The translations under genes and the position numbers were made by a program. From Paenarthrobacter sp. GOM3 (GTDB lineage Bacteria > Actinomycetota > Actinomycetes > Actinomycetales > Micrococcaceae), in NCBI RefSeq assembly GCF_018215265.2, contig NZ_CP136562.1:4154001-4218000 (forward strand): 64,000 nucleotides of DNA. The letters run 5' to 3'. Every line of letters starts with the position of its first letter. The first letter of the stretch is position 1. The notes below the pieces were generated by a model. That model did not search any database. It worked only from the letters and a program-made list of their open reading frames with translations, and was not told the origin of the DNA. This document shows positions 43,850-51,733 of this stretch, piece by piece.

Positions 43850-44785
43850 TCAGAGCCCCTTTCCGCCAGTGACCGGCAGCACGGCCCCGGAAATATAGGA
43901 CCCCTCGTCCGATGCAAGCAGGACGTAGGCGGGCGCCAGTTCGGCCGGCTGACCTGCACGGCCCAGCGGCGTGTCCTGCCCGAAAGTGGGAAGTTTGTCC
44001 GGCCATTCGGTGGCTGGAATCAATGGAGTCCAGATGGGGCCTGGCGCCACGGCGTTGACCCGGATGCCCTTGGGCCCAAGTTCCTCGGCCATGGCTTTGG
44101 TGAAGGCCACTTGGGCAGCCTTGGTCATTGCGTAGTCGATCAGCTGGGCCGATGGGTTGAATGCCTGGATGGAAGCGGTCACGATGACTGAGGCTCCCGG
44201 ACGAAGGTGCGGAATGGCTGCCTGGACTGTCCAGATGAGCGAGTAGAGATTTGTCTTGAAGACTCGGTCGAACTCCTCTGTGGGGATGGTCTCCAGACCC
44301 TCGCGATTCTTCTGGTAGGCCGCGTTGGCCACCACGATGCTCAATCCACCGAACTCCTGGACGGTCCGCTCAACAATGTCGGCGGCAAACCCTTCATCCC
44401 TGGCATCACCAGGCAGAAGGAGCACTTTAGAGCCGCACTCGCGGATCCATTCGGCAGTGGATTGCGCGTCCTCTTCCTCTTCAGGCAAGTAGCTGATGGC
44501 CACGTTGGCCCCTTCACGGGCATAGGCAATGGCCACGGCAGCTCCGATTCCGGAATCTCCTCCGGTGATGAGCGCTGTCCTGCCCTGCAGGCGGCCGTGC
44601 CCTACGTAGCTCTTTTCGCCATGGTCCGGCTGTGGGTCCAACGGCCTGGTGAGTCCCGGCTGCTTCTGCTCCTGTGCGGGAAATTCCCCGGAGTGGTATC
44701 CGCTGCGCGGGTCCGACGGCGCAGAAGTGAGCCGATGCCCCTCCGCTTGCGGCCTGTCAGTTGGTTGCGAGTCGTCATGAGTCAT
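43850..44785 (-). CDS. short-chain dehydrogenase, general-stress YhdF/YdaD-like
   Basis: 311 residues from ATG 44785, with a GGGAAGGGGCAGG ribosome site. The leader of about 65 residues (Pro, Gln and His rich) precedes the Rossmann motif TGGDSGIG. The catalytic set is a serine after SVIVTAS and YAMTKAAQVAFTKAMA (Y...K). It belongs to the long 'glucose 1-dehydrogenase-like' stress SDR branch of Bacillus-type sigma-B regulons. The actual substrate is unknown. Confidence 0.9.
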   Translation of the reverse strand: MTHDDSQPTDRPQAEGHRLTSAPSDPRSGYHSGEFPAQEQKQPGLTRPLDPQPDHGEKSYVGHGRLQGRTALITGGDSGIGAAVAIAYAREGANVAISYLPEEEEDAQSTAEWIRECGSKVLLLPGDARDEGFAADIVERTVQEFGGLSIVVANAAYQKNREGLETIPTEEFDRVFKTNLYSLIWTVQAAIPHLRPGASVIVTASIQAFNPSAQLIDYAMTKAAQVAFTKAMAEELGPKGIRVNAVAPGPIWTPLIPATEWPDKLPTFGQDTPLGRAGQPAELAPAYVLLASDEGSYISGAVLPVTGGKGL

Positions 44786-44870
44786 GGTCCTGCCCCTTCC
44801 CGGAATGCACGTCAACAGTTCACGCTACTTCTGCTGTGTACCCGGGCACACCCTGCCTAAACCTTGGGGG

Positions 44871-45674
44871 CTAAGTCCGCAAGGTCTTGGACTTCACCAT
44901 CAGGAAGAGTCCATATGCGATGAGGCCAACGGCCACTGCGGCCAGAAGGTATGGGCCGTATGGCTGTTCCTTGAGGGCCTTCAGGCTCCCGTCCAGCCCC
45001 GTGGATTGCTCGGGCTGGGCCCGCAGCGCGGCGATGACCACCAGGAGCCCCACCAGGAATAGGGCTATGCCTTTTGCTATGTAGCCAACCACGCCAACAC
45101 CGGTTTGGAACTTGCGGACGGACTGGGTGGAGGACAGCGACAGGTCCCGGGTGAACGTTTGCCGGAAGCCACGGATGGCGAAAACGATGCCTGTGATAGC
45201 GATTCCCGCGCCAACGGCAACCAGCAGGAAAACCCCGAAAGGAGCTTTCAGGAGTGTCAGGGTCCAATCGCTGGTGGATTCCCGGCTGTTCCGGCCTTTG
45301 CCCATAACGAAGGAAACAATCGTGGCGGCGAGCGCGGCGAATACCAGGGCCTGGCCAGCTGCTGAGAGCCGCTTGGTGAGCTTGTTGTCCGACTTCCTGC
45401 GGTACCCCAGGATGGCGTTTCCCAACTGCCAGAGCGCCAACGCTGCACAGGCGGCGAAGCATGCCCAGAGCAGGAAAGGTCCGGCGGGTTGGCTGGCCAG
45501 CGACGACACGGCCCCGGAGACGTCGGCTTCGCCGGTACGCCCGAACGCCAGTTGGAGGGCGATGGCGCCGATGAGCAAGTGCAGCAGCCCACTGACGGCA
45601 AAGCCTGCCCTGGCAATGATTGCGAAGGCACGTGAGTTTGAGGCATCCTCGGCCACGTCAGCTGCCTTCTTCAT
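44871..45674 (-). CDS. DUF1206 membrane protein
   Basis: 267 residues with six hydrophobic segments that fall into three similar pairs (RAGFAVSGLLHLLIGAIAL, ATIVSFVMGK and GYIAKGIALFLVGLLVV). That repeat is the DUF1206 signature. The function is unknown. AGGAG abuts the ATG. It lies in the stress island between the SDR and Asp23 genes, in the opposite orientation to the Asp23 operon. Confidence 0.87.
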   Translation of the reverse strand: MKKAADVAEDASNSRAFAIIARAGFAVSGLLHLLIGAIALQLAFGRTGEADVSGAVSSLASQPAGPFLLWACFAACAALALWQLGNAILGYRRKSDNKLTKRLSAAGQALVFAALAATIVSFVMGKGRNSRESTSDWTLTLLKAPFGVFLLVAVGAGIAITGIVFAIRGFRQTFTRDLSLSSTQSVRKFQTGVGVVGYIAKGIALFLVGLLVVIAALRAQPEQSTGLDGSLKALKEQPYGPYLLAAVAVGLIAYGLFLMVKSKTLRT

Positions 45675-45807
45675 CTCCTCTTTGATGACAAGCCTCCTTA
45701 GCTATCGCCTGTACTCCATCGTGCCATTCGATCGTTGTCCAGGCCACCAAGTTAACGACGGCGGACAGGCACCTTGGGTGCTGTCCGCCACAACTCCTTT
45801 GCCCGCC

Positions 45808-46011
45808 CTAGAACCCGACGACCGACTGCGGCCAGATGCTCCTCAGGCCCACGCCAAGGGGGTTGAACTGCTCACGGACGCTCACCACTGCACGGGCCTG
45901 GCCCGGAACCTCTCCTGTGTGACGGGCAGCGTCAGCGGTGCCGGCAAGGGGGTCGGACGTGACGAGCGCAGGGCCGGTACTGACAGATATGGCGGTGATC
46001 TGGTCAGGCAT
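45808..46011 (-). CDS. small hypothetical protein
   Basis: About 67 residues from ATG 46011, with AGGAAGGA upstream. It begins MPDQITAISVSTGPALVTS and contains VREQFNPLGVGLRSIWP; no motif or membrane segment is recognised. Support is limited to ribosome site and position. Confidence 0.4.
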   Translation of the reverse strand: MPDQITAISVSTGPALVTSDPLAGTADAARHTGEVPGQARAVVSVREQFNPLGVGLRSIWPQSVVGF

Positions 46012-46157
46012 TTTCGGTGGTCCTTCCTGGAAGTTCCCATCAGCTTTGATTGGCTGATGTTTCAACCATCGGACTGGGCGCTCAAGAACCACGCCGGGTC
46101 ATCTCAAGATTGGCTCAAGAATTTCGGGCCTGACCGAACCCGCCTGAACGACGGCGG

Positions 46158-46436
46158 CTATGCCATTAGGCGCTCGATATCGGCGAAGCCCAGTCCCGAA
46201 GCGATCGCGAGATCCGGGAGTTGCGCTCCCGCCGCAGCGGCGCTTCTCATGGCGCGCAACAGGGAGTCCTCAGCTCCGTCCATTTCCCACTGCAAGCTCT
46301 CGACCCGGGCCGAGGCGGCCCAGACGTCGTCCAGCAACATGGTTCGCCGCAATGGCGCGGGCATGGCGGAAGCACCCTCGTTCGCTGGCCCAGGAAGAGC
46401 TTGGTCCGTCGTCTCCGCCGTCAGTGCCACAGTCAT
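46158..46436 (-). CDS. small helical hypothetical protein
   Basis: 92 residues with a GGAGGA ribosome site at the expected distance. It has three helices, the last (LPDLAIASGLGFADIERLM) resembling a helix-turn-helix end, which leaves open a DNA-binding role. It is divergent from the Asp23 operon and could regulate it (inference). The intergenic region between them carries a CRP-like site. Confidence 0.55.
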   Translation of the reverse strand: MTVALTAETTDQALPGPANEGASAMPAPLRRTMLLDDVWAASARVESLQWEMDGAEDSLLRAMRSAAAAGAQLPDLAIASGLGFADIERLMA

Positions 46437-46522
46437 AGCGCGCCTTCCTCCATGGAGAGATGTAACTTGATTAGCTAGTTATATGGCAATCTAACTACAT
46501 GATTCAGCCGCCGGAAACCACC

Positions 46523-46538
46523 AGTGATGCATGTCACA
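46523..46538. promoter_or_regulatory. CRP/GlxR-like site upstream of the Asp23 operon
   Basis: AGTGA-TGCATG-TCACA matches the CRP-family consensus TGTGA-N6-TCACA at nine of ten conserved bases. It lies 90 bases before the Asp23 start and 87 bases from the divergent small gene, so it could control either. Confidence 0.6.
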
Positions 46539-46627
46539 CAACTCTTCGCGTGAGGAATCACCGCACCGCAACGTCTTATTCATGACGGCGCACAAGGCGC
46601 CGCACCCAACGCATAGGAGTGAATGCC

Positions 46628-47104
46628 ATGACCGTCCAGACGCACACCCCCGCAGACGTACCGGCCAAGAACACCACAGCCGCCACCCCGGCACCGGTGC
46701 TGGATAAGGGCAAGGATGGGCGCGGAGCCACCACAGTCGCCGACGGCGTCGTAGCCAAGATCGCCGGTATTGCCATCCAGGAAATCCCCGGCGTCCACGC
46801 CCTCGGCGGCGGCGCAGCCAGGGCCATCGGAAGCCTCCGCGAAAAGGTCGGCCAGAAGGACCTCACGCAAGGTGTCAGCGTTGAGGTTGGACAAACCCAA
46901 GTAGCAGTTGACGTCACCCTGGTAGTTGAGTATCCCCACCCGCTCCAGGAAGTGGCTGACAACGCCCGCGACGCCGTTTACACGGCAATCGAGGACCTGG
47001 TGGGCATGGAAGTAACCGAGGTAAACATCACGATTACAGACATCCACGTCCCGTCCGAGGATGCGGACGCCGATGATGCCGAGCGTGAGCCGAGGGTCGC
47101 ATGA
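46628..47104 (+). CDS. Asp23/Gls24 family envelope stress protein
   Basis: 158 residues from ATG 46628, with AGGAG upstream. An Ala/Thr/Pro-rich start of 40 residues leads into the Asp23 domain: VADGVVAKIAGIAIQEIPGVHALGGG, VSVEVGQTQVAVDVTLVVEYPH and VTEVNITITDIHV. The domain is the cytosolic membrane-envelope stress fold. It is the first gene of an eight-gene operon with ATGA-type junctions at nearly every step. Confidence 0.93.
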   Translation: MTVQTHTPADVPAKNTTAATPAPVLDKGKDGRGATTVADGVVAKIAGIAIQEIPGVHALGGGAARAIGSLREKVGQKDLTQGVSVEVGQTQVAVDVTLVVEYPHPLQEVADNARDAVYTAIEDLVGMEVTEVNITITDIHVPSEDADADDAEREPRVA

Positions 47105-47292
47105 GCCCCACCATCACCGGTTTGGCCATAGGCGCGGTCCTGGCTGTTGTTTCGCTGGCTTTCGGGTTCTGGGGCCTGCTGGTGACAGCCCTGTTCATGG
47201 CGATAGGGGCGGTGCTGGGCCGCTCCGCCGAGGGAAAGCTTGACCTCCGCGTGGTGCTGGATGCCTTGCGGGGCAAGCGCTCCTCCACATGA
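47101..47292 (+). CDS. DUF2273-type small membrane protein
   Basis: 63 residues with two hydrophobic helices (ITGLAIGAVLAVVSLAFGFWGLLVTALFMAIGAVLG) and a basic C-terminal tail LRVVLDALRGKR. Such DUF2273-like proteins accompany Asp23 and AmaP in Firmicutes and actinobacteria. It overlaps both neighbours by four bases. Confidence 0.82.
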   Translation: MSPTITGLAIGAVLAVVSLAFGFWGLLVTALFMAIGAVLGRSAEGKLDLRVVLDALRGKRSST

Positions 47293-47666
47293 GCGGGGCA
47301 ACAGGGACCCTGCCAGCCGGGACAGCACCGGCCAGGGCAGGCCACACCCGCATCGCCAGGGCCGCGCTCCAAAAGACCGTGGAAGCAATCACGGCCCGCG
47401 CTTTTCGGGTGGACGCTCACCAAGTGCGGGCTGAGCTGGAGGACGATGCCGGAAAGCTGGGCGTCAACCTCACAGTGAAGATGGCTCTTCCCTCTCTGCT
47501 GGCACCACGAAAAGATATGGGCAGCACCATCTTCGACCACGCCCACGCCGTGCGCACCGAACTGGTGGCCCGGGGGCTGGAGTTGACCGGGTTGGAACTT
47601 GGCCGCGTGGACATCAGGCTCATGGGAGCCAAGCCCCAACAATCCAAGGAAAGGAGAGTGGAATGA
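47289..47666 (+). CDS. Asp23-like protein, divergent
   Basis: 125 residues. The order helix (ARAALQKTVEAITARAFRVDA), strand pair, then helix and strand ending in VDIRLMGAKP resembles the Asp23 fold but is too divergent for a firm call. There is no signal or membrane segment. Its ends overlap both neighbours by four bases, so the ratio of these proteins is likely fixed by coupling. Confidence 0.65.
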   Translation: MSGATGTLPAGTAPARAGHTRIARAALQKTVEAITARAFRVDAHQVRAELEDDAGKLGVNLTVKMALPSLLAPRKDMGSTIFDHAHAVRTELVARGLELTGLELGRVDIRLMGAKPQQSKERRVE

Positions 47667-48241
47667 GCCAGGATCGAACTCTCCGTCGCATGGTCCGACG
47701 CGAAACCCACTCGTCGCGGGCCGTGCCGTCGATCGTGGCGGCAAGCATCCTGCTCCTCGTTTTCCTTTGGCTGGCGGTGGAAGCCATGCTGTGGCTGCTC
47801 AATGACCAGCCCCTGCTGGCCAGCCCCGCCCACATCCGTCAATGGCTGGTCGGACTTCCCGGCACCACCGTCCCGGCAGGGCTGACCGCAGCCGGCGTTG
47901 GGCTGGGAATTCTGGGACTCCTGCTGGTGGCGCTGGCCGTAGGTAAAGGTCGGCGCGCACGGCGCGCCCTGGCCAGCGACCGAACCGCCACTGTGGTGGA
48001 CGACGTGATCGCCGCCGCTGTGTCCAGCACGTCGCGGCTGGCAGCAGGCCTCTCACCGGGGCAAGTGAACACCACCGTCGGCGGACGGTCCGTACGCGTC
48101 CAGGTGCGTCCGACGTCGGGCGTTCCCTTGGATCTTGCGTCCATCAAAACAGCGCTCGACGGCGAACTGGCCGCCTACGCGCTCGACCGGCAGGTCACGA
48201 CGAACGTCCGGGTTGCGAACGAAGGAGCGGTAGGACAATGA
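47663..48241 (+). CDS. DUF6286-type membrane protein
   Basis: 192 residues. A basic N-terminus (RTLRRMVRRETHSSR) precedes two membrane helices (SIVAASILLLVFLWLAVEAMLWL and AAGVGLGILGLLLVALAVG). The soluble C-terminal domain TATVVDDVIAAAV...RSVRVQVRPTS...TNVRVAN has the Asp23-like helix and strand order. The family is found beside Asp23 proteins. Coupled by ATGA to both sides. Confidence 0.78.
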   Translation: MSQDRTLRRMVRRETHSSRAVPSIVAASILLLVFLWLAVEAMLWLLNDQPLLASPAHIRQWLVGLPGTTVPAGLTAAGVGLGILGLLLVALAVGKGRRARRALASDRTATVVDDVIAAAVSSTSRLAAGLSPGQVNTTVGGRSVRVQVRPTSGVPLDLASIKTALDGELAAYALDRQVTTNVRVANEGAVGQ

Positions 48242-48843
48242 GAGGGACCAATCGGGCGCTTAACCGCATCCTGCTGGCGATCCTCGGGATCATCCTGGCA
48301 GGGGCCGGAGCCGCACTCATCGCGGCCGGAACCCTGCCCGGAGTTGCCGACGCATGGGCCGGCATCGGCGCGAACGTCACGGACCAGATCCGGAATTTGG
48401 CCAGCACCGCACCCATTCCGGAGCCGGCACGGAGCTGGTGGCTGATAGCCGGAATCGTCGTCCTCCTGCTCGGCGCCGGACTCAGCACCGCATGGCTGGC
48501 TTCCCAAGGAGGGGGCCGGACGCCACGCCTGGCTGAACAATCCGAGGGAGCCGACGGCCGGACCGTGGTGGACGTGGGCCTCATTTCCGCGGCAGTGCAG
48601 GAAGCACTGAGCAGGAATCGGAACGTCCTGGCCACGTCGGTGTCTGCGTGGGAATCGCGGCGTGGAACAGCGTTGCGGCTCCGCATGGAAGCCCGCCACG
48701 GAAGCTCGCCGCGGGAACTTGCGGATACCGCTGAACAGCTCGTCAGGCAGATCGATTCGTGGCTGGGCCATCCGGTGCCTGTACTGGTACGAATCACCAG
48801 CGGCGCCCGGACCCGGACGTCCGGTTCCCAGCGCGCAAAGTGA
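48238..48843 (+). CDS. alkaline-shock membrane anchor, AmaP-like
   Basis: 201 residues. One membrane helix near the start (LLAILGIILAGAGAALIAAG) and one at 62-85 (WWLIAGIVVLLLGAGLSTAWLA) are followed by a soluble domain with Asp23-like order (VDVGLISAAVQEALSRN...LRLRMEARHG...VLVRITSG). By analogy with Staphylococcus and Enterococcus AmaP, it should fix Asp23 proteins to the membrane. Its start overlaps the previous gene; the sigma factor gene begins 47 bases later. Confidence 0.82.
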   Translation: MRGTNRALNRILLAILGIILAGAGAALIAAGTLPGVADAWAGIGANVTDQIRNLASTAPIPEPARSWWLIAGIVVLLLGAGLSTAWLASQGGGRTPRLAEQSEGADGRTVVDVGLISAAVQEALSRNRNVLATSVSAWESRRGTALRLRMEARHGSSPRELADTAEQLVRQIDSWLGHPVPVLVRITSGARTRTSGSQRAK

Positions 48844-48890
48844 GCCAATGGGCTTCCGCACAGACCACCGTGGATAGGGAAGGCAGGAAC

Positions 48891-49475
48891 GTGACTGGTT
48901 CACCCACAGCCCAGCATCAACTGGACCTCGTGCCCGACGCCCTGCTGGCAGGCCGGGCCGCCGACGGCGACACCGCTGCCTTCGAAGCACTCGCCCGGAG
49001 GCACGGACCGTTGATGCGGGCCACCGCACGACGATTGACCGGCTCGTCGGCAGACGCCGACGACGTCGTCCAGGAAACACTGGTGCAGGCCTGGAAGCAA
49101 TTGGACAACCTGCGCGACCCTGCAGCGGTCAGGGGCTGGTTGCTCAGGATCGTTGGCAGCCGGAGCATCGATTACCTGCGCAAACGCCGCAACCACGCGG
49201 ACCTCGATGATGCGGAGAACCTAGTGGACCACCACCCGCGGCCGCGGCCCGAAGACCCCGAAAATAATGCCCTCAGCAGCTCACGGGTGGAGGCCCTGAA
49301 AGCCGCACTAGCGGGGCTTCCCGAGGAGCAGCGGCGGTGTTGGGTGCTCAAGGAATTCAATGACCAGAGCTACGAGGAGATCGCGCTGACGTTGAACATC
49401 AGCGCGGACAGCGTCCGGGGACGTCTGGCCCGGGCCCGGGTCACCCTCGCGCGCAGGATGGAGGAATGGCGATGA
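48891..49475 (+). CDS. ECF-type RNA polymerase sigma factor
   Basis: 194 residues from GTG 48891, with an AAGGCAGG site. Sigma region 2 is visible (FEALARRHGPLMRATARRL...DADDVVQETLVQAWKQL...RSIDYLRKRRNH) and region 4 (LKAALAGLPEEQRRCWVLKEFNDQSYEEIALTLNISADSVRGRLARAR). An earlier GTG at 48840 would overlap the AmaP stop. It overlaps the zinc-finger gene by four bases, the classic sigma/anti-sigma arrangement. Confidence 0.92.
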   Translation: MTGSPTAQHQLDLVPDALLAGRAADGDTAAFEALARRHGPLMRATARRLTGSSADADDVVQETLVQAWKQLDNLRDPAAVRGWLLRIVGSRSIDYLRKRRNHADLDDAENLVDHHPRPRPEDPENNALSSSRVEALKAALAGLPEEQRRCWVLKEFNDQSYEEIALTLNISADSVRGRLARARVTLARRMEEWR

Positions 49476-50071
49476 ACACACCCCGCGACACCCTCGACTG
49501 CGGGCATAGCCTGGCGGAATTGAGTGCCTACCTGGATACGGGGCAGATTGCCGACCCTGCCCACCTGGACTCATGCCCCGAATGCCAGGCAGGCCTGGCA
49601 TCCCTGCGCAACCTCTCGGCATTGGGCAGCGACCTCCTCAGGTCGGACGTGGCCGATGCAGGTTCCGGCAATGACGACTGGATGCAGTCAATACTGGACA
49701 ACCTTCAGCTGGAATTGAGGCCGGGGCGTAGCATCCCCCTGCAGTCTGACCATCCGGATGACACCCTGTGGGAGACCGAGGGATCCATCTCGGCACTCAT
49801 CCGTTCCGTGGTTGACGGCCTGCCAGGCACAGCTGCCGGCAAGTGCCGACTGCATGGCGACGTCACCACTCCTGGCGCCGGGATCAGCGTGGAGGTAGAG
49901 ATAGCGGTTGTCTACGGACACTCCATGGAGGAGCGCGCCGGTCAGTTGCGACAGGAACTTGCCCATACCTTGGCCACCCACACAGAACTCGCCATCGAAG
50001 CCATCAACATCACCGTTACGGATGTACTGGAAGCGCCGGCAACCCCATCCACCATGGAGGACCAGCCATGA
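49472..50071 (+). CDS. zinc-finger anti-sigma domain fused to an Asp23-type domain
   Basis: 199 residues from ATG 49472, whose ATGA overlaps the sigma-factor stop. The first 45 residues contain H31-x3-C35-x2-C38 (HLDSCPEC), the zinc-binding anti-sigma signature, with C10 and H12 nearby. After a linker, residues 100-190 read SISALIRSVVDGLPG...ISVEVEIAVVYGHS...AIEAINITVTDV, an Asp23-type fold. It likely holds the sigma factor and couples its release to the Asp23 complex (inference). Confidence 0.82.
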   Translation: MNTPRDTLDCGHSLAELSAYLDTGQIADPAHLDSCPECQAGLASLRNLSALGSDLLRSDVADAGSGNDDWMQSILDNLQLELRPGRSIPLQSDHPDDTLWETEGSISALIRSVVDGLPGTAAGKCRLHGDVTTPGAGISVEVEIAVVYGHSMEERAGQLRQELAHTLATHTELAIEAINITVTDVLEAPATPSTMEDQP

Positions 50072-50418
50072 CCGAGCCCTTGGAAGCCGCGGAGTCGTCT
50101 GCGTCCACCCCTCCCACCGGCCTGGCTGTGGAACTACTGGACGTGGTCCAATCCCTTCCGGGTGTCAGCGCGGTCTACCCGGCGCAGCCGCTGTGGCAGT
50201 CCATAGCCGGCGCCGCGTTGTCAGCGGTGACAGGAGAAGCCCTTCCGCTGATCAGCCTGACGGACACAGCAGGCACACTGGCCGTCAAAGCACGGATAGG
50301 CGTAAACACTCCCCATCCGGCACCAGCCGTGGCCCGCGAAGTAGCCCAAGCTATCAGGAGGCACCTCCTCCCCCGCGCTGCCGTCGTCGAGGTTTACGTG
50401 GTGAAAGTGGGCGGTTAG
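50068..50418 (+). CDS. short Asp23-like protein, last gene of operon
   Basis: 116 residues from ATG 50068, overlapping the preceding gene by four bases. The first half is LAVELLDVVQSLPGVSAVYPA, followed by LISLTDTAGTLAVKARIGVNT and VVEVYVVKVGG. The order of helix and strands parallels Asp23, but the usual Gly-rich turn is lost. Function unknown. Confidence 0.7.
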   Translation: MTEPLEAAESSASTPPTGLAVELLDVVQSLPGVSAVYPAQPLWQSIAGAALSAVTGEALPLISLTDTAGTLAVKARIGVNTPHPAPAVAREVAQAIRRHLLPRAAVVEVYVVKVGG

Positions 50419-50458
50419 GGCGTCACGGATCCCGCCGGTGGGGTGTCCTGGTTCATAA

Positions 50459-50482
50459 TGAACAAACTGAACACAAATGAAC
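50459..50482. promoter_or_regulatory. DeoR-like repeats upstream of the regulator gene
   Basis: Three TGAAC half-sites lie at 50459, 50468 and 50478 in tandem, nine and ten bases apart. The same element (as GTTCA) recurs before the downstream transporter operon. It lies just upstream of the regulator's own start, so autoregulation is likely. Confidence 0.72.
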
Positions 50483-50500
50483 GTGATAGGTGAGTCCTGC

Positions 50501-51598
50501 ATGCTGTCCGAGGATCGTCAACAGCTCATCCTGAAGGAACTCGCCCTCCACGGGTCCCTCAATGCCGGGGAATTCGCCGCCAAGATCGGTACTTCCGGGA
50601 TGACCATCAGGCGGGACCTGGCGGTCCTTGCCGAGCGCGGCCTGCTGGAACGGGTCCACGGGGGTGCGATCTCCGGCGGAGCAAAATCAGGCCCCGGCAC
50701 CTCGAGGTCCACCACTTGGCGTCCCGGCGGCAGGCGGCCGCTCGCGACGATAGGCATGATTGTGCCGTCCGCGTCGTACTACTTCCCGGGCGTGATCCGG
50801 GGCGCGGAAGCGGCCGCACAGGAAGTGGGGGTCCGGCTGGTACTGGGAGTATCAAACTACTCGGGGCCGGAAGAACGGCGGCAGCTGAAGCGGCTCTACG
50901 AGCACGGCGTGGACGGAATCCTTGTCACGCCAAGCGGGCAGTCGCTCGCGGGCACGGAAACGCTGGGGCTGCTCGCGGAAGCAGAGGTTCCCGTGGTGGT
51001 GGTGGAGCGGTCCATCGACGATGCCCTTGACCACGGCCGCCTCGAATCGGTCCGCAGCGACCACGTCCGCGGCTCGGAAATCGCCGTGAACCACCTTCTG
51101 GGACTGGGCCACCACCGCATCGCCATCTGCCTGCGCGAGGACAGCCCCACGGCTCCGCAGCTGATCGATGGTTTCCACTTGGCCCTGCAGCGTGCGGGCC
51201 ATTCCCGTGACGATTCCCTGGTGCGCACCATGCCGCGCGCGCAAAACGATCCACAGGCGCACCGGGTCATGGTGGACGGAATCCTGTCCTGGTGTGCAAG
51301 TTCGCAGGTCACAGCGGCAATCGTCCACACTGACGAGGACGCGCTCCAGTTCGCCAGCGCCTGCCAGGAAAGGGGAACCCGGGTGCCGGAGGACTTTGCG
51401 ATCATCGCGTACGACGACGAGATTGCGGCTTTGGGGGCAGTACCGCTGACTGCCGTGGCACCGCCCAAATACGACGTCGGCCACCAGGCCTTGGTGATGT
51501 GCTTGAACCGTATCGGAGCCGCACGGGGAGGCACCTCCGCGCTGCAGCGGGTCAATCTTTCGCCGACCCTCGTTGTCCGGGACTCGACACAGCTGTAG
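50501..51598 (+). CDS. transcription regulator, DeoR-type DNA-binding head and LacI-type sugar-binding body
   Basis: 365 residues from ATG 50501. The N-terminal helix-turn-helix (SEDRQQLILKELALHGSLNAGEFAAKIGTSGMTIRRDLAVLAERGLL) is DeoR type. The next 280 residues form a periplasmic-binding-protein fold as in LacI/GalR (IGMIVPSASYYFPGVIRGAE...VDGILVTPSG...FAIIAYDDE). The unusual pairing gives DeoR half-sites with a sugar effector. The target is likely the transporter downstream, preceded by the same half-sites. Confidence 0.88.
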   Translation: MLSEDRQQLILKELALHGSLNAGEFAAKIGTSGMTIRRDLAVLAERGLLERVHGGAISGGAKSGPGTSRSTTWRPGGRRPLATIGMIVPSASYYFPGVIRGAEAAAQEVGVRLVLGVSNYSGPEERRQLKRLYEHGVDGILVTPSGQSLAGTETLGLLAEAEVPVVVVERSIDDALDHGRLESVRSDHVRGSEIAVNHLLGLGHHRIAICLREDSPTAPQLIDGFHLALQRAGHSRDDSLVRTMPRAQNDPQAHRVMVDGILSWCASSQVTAAIVHTDEDALQFASACQERGTRVPEDFAIIAYDDEIAALGAVPLTAVAPPKYDVGHQALVMCLNRIGAARGGTSALQRVNLSPTLVVRDSTQL

Positions 51599-51616
51599 CC
51601 CCTGCTTTCTCCGCTT

Positions 51617-51656
51617 GTTTATTTCTGTTCACTTTGTAGGAATTGTTCACTTTTGT
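51617..51656. promoter_or_regulatory. DeoR-like repeats upstream of the sugar ABC operon
   Basis: TGTTCACTTTGT (51626-51637) and TGTTCACTTTTGT (51644-51656) repeat in the same direction 18 bases apart, with a weaker GTTTA at 51617. The half-site GTTCA is the complement of TGAAC found before the regulator gene. Confidence 0.75.
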
Positions 51657-51733
51657 GGATTTGATGGTGCGTAGTTCGAAAGTGCCTTGGAGCACTCCAC
51701 AACATCGCATCGTGAACTTCAAAGGAGAACAGA

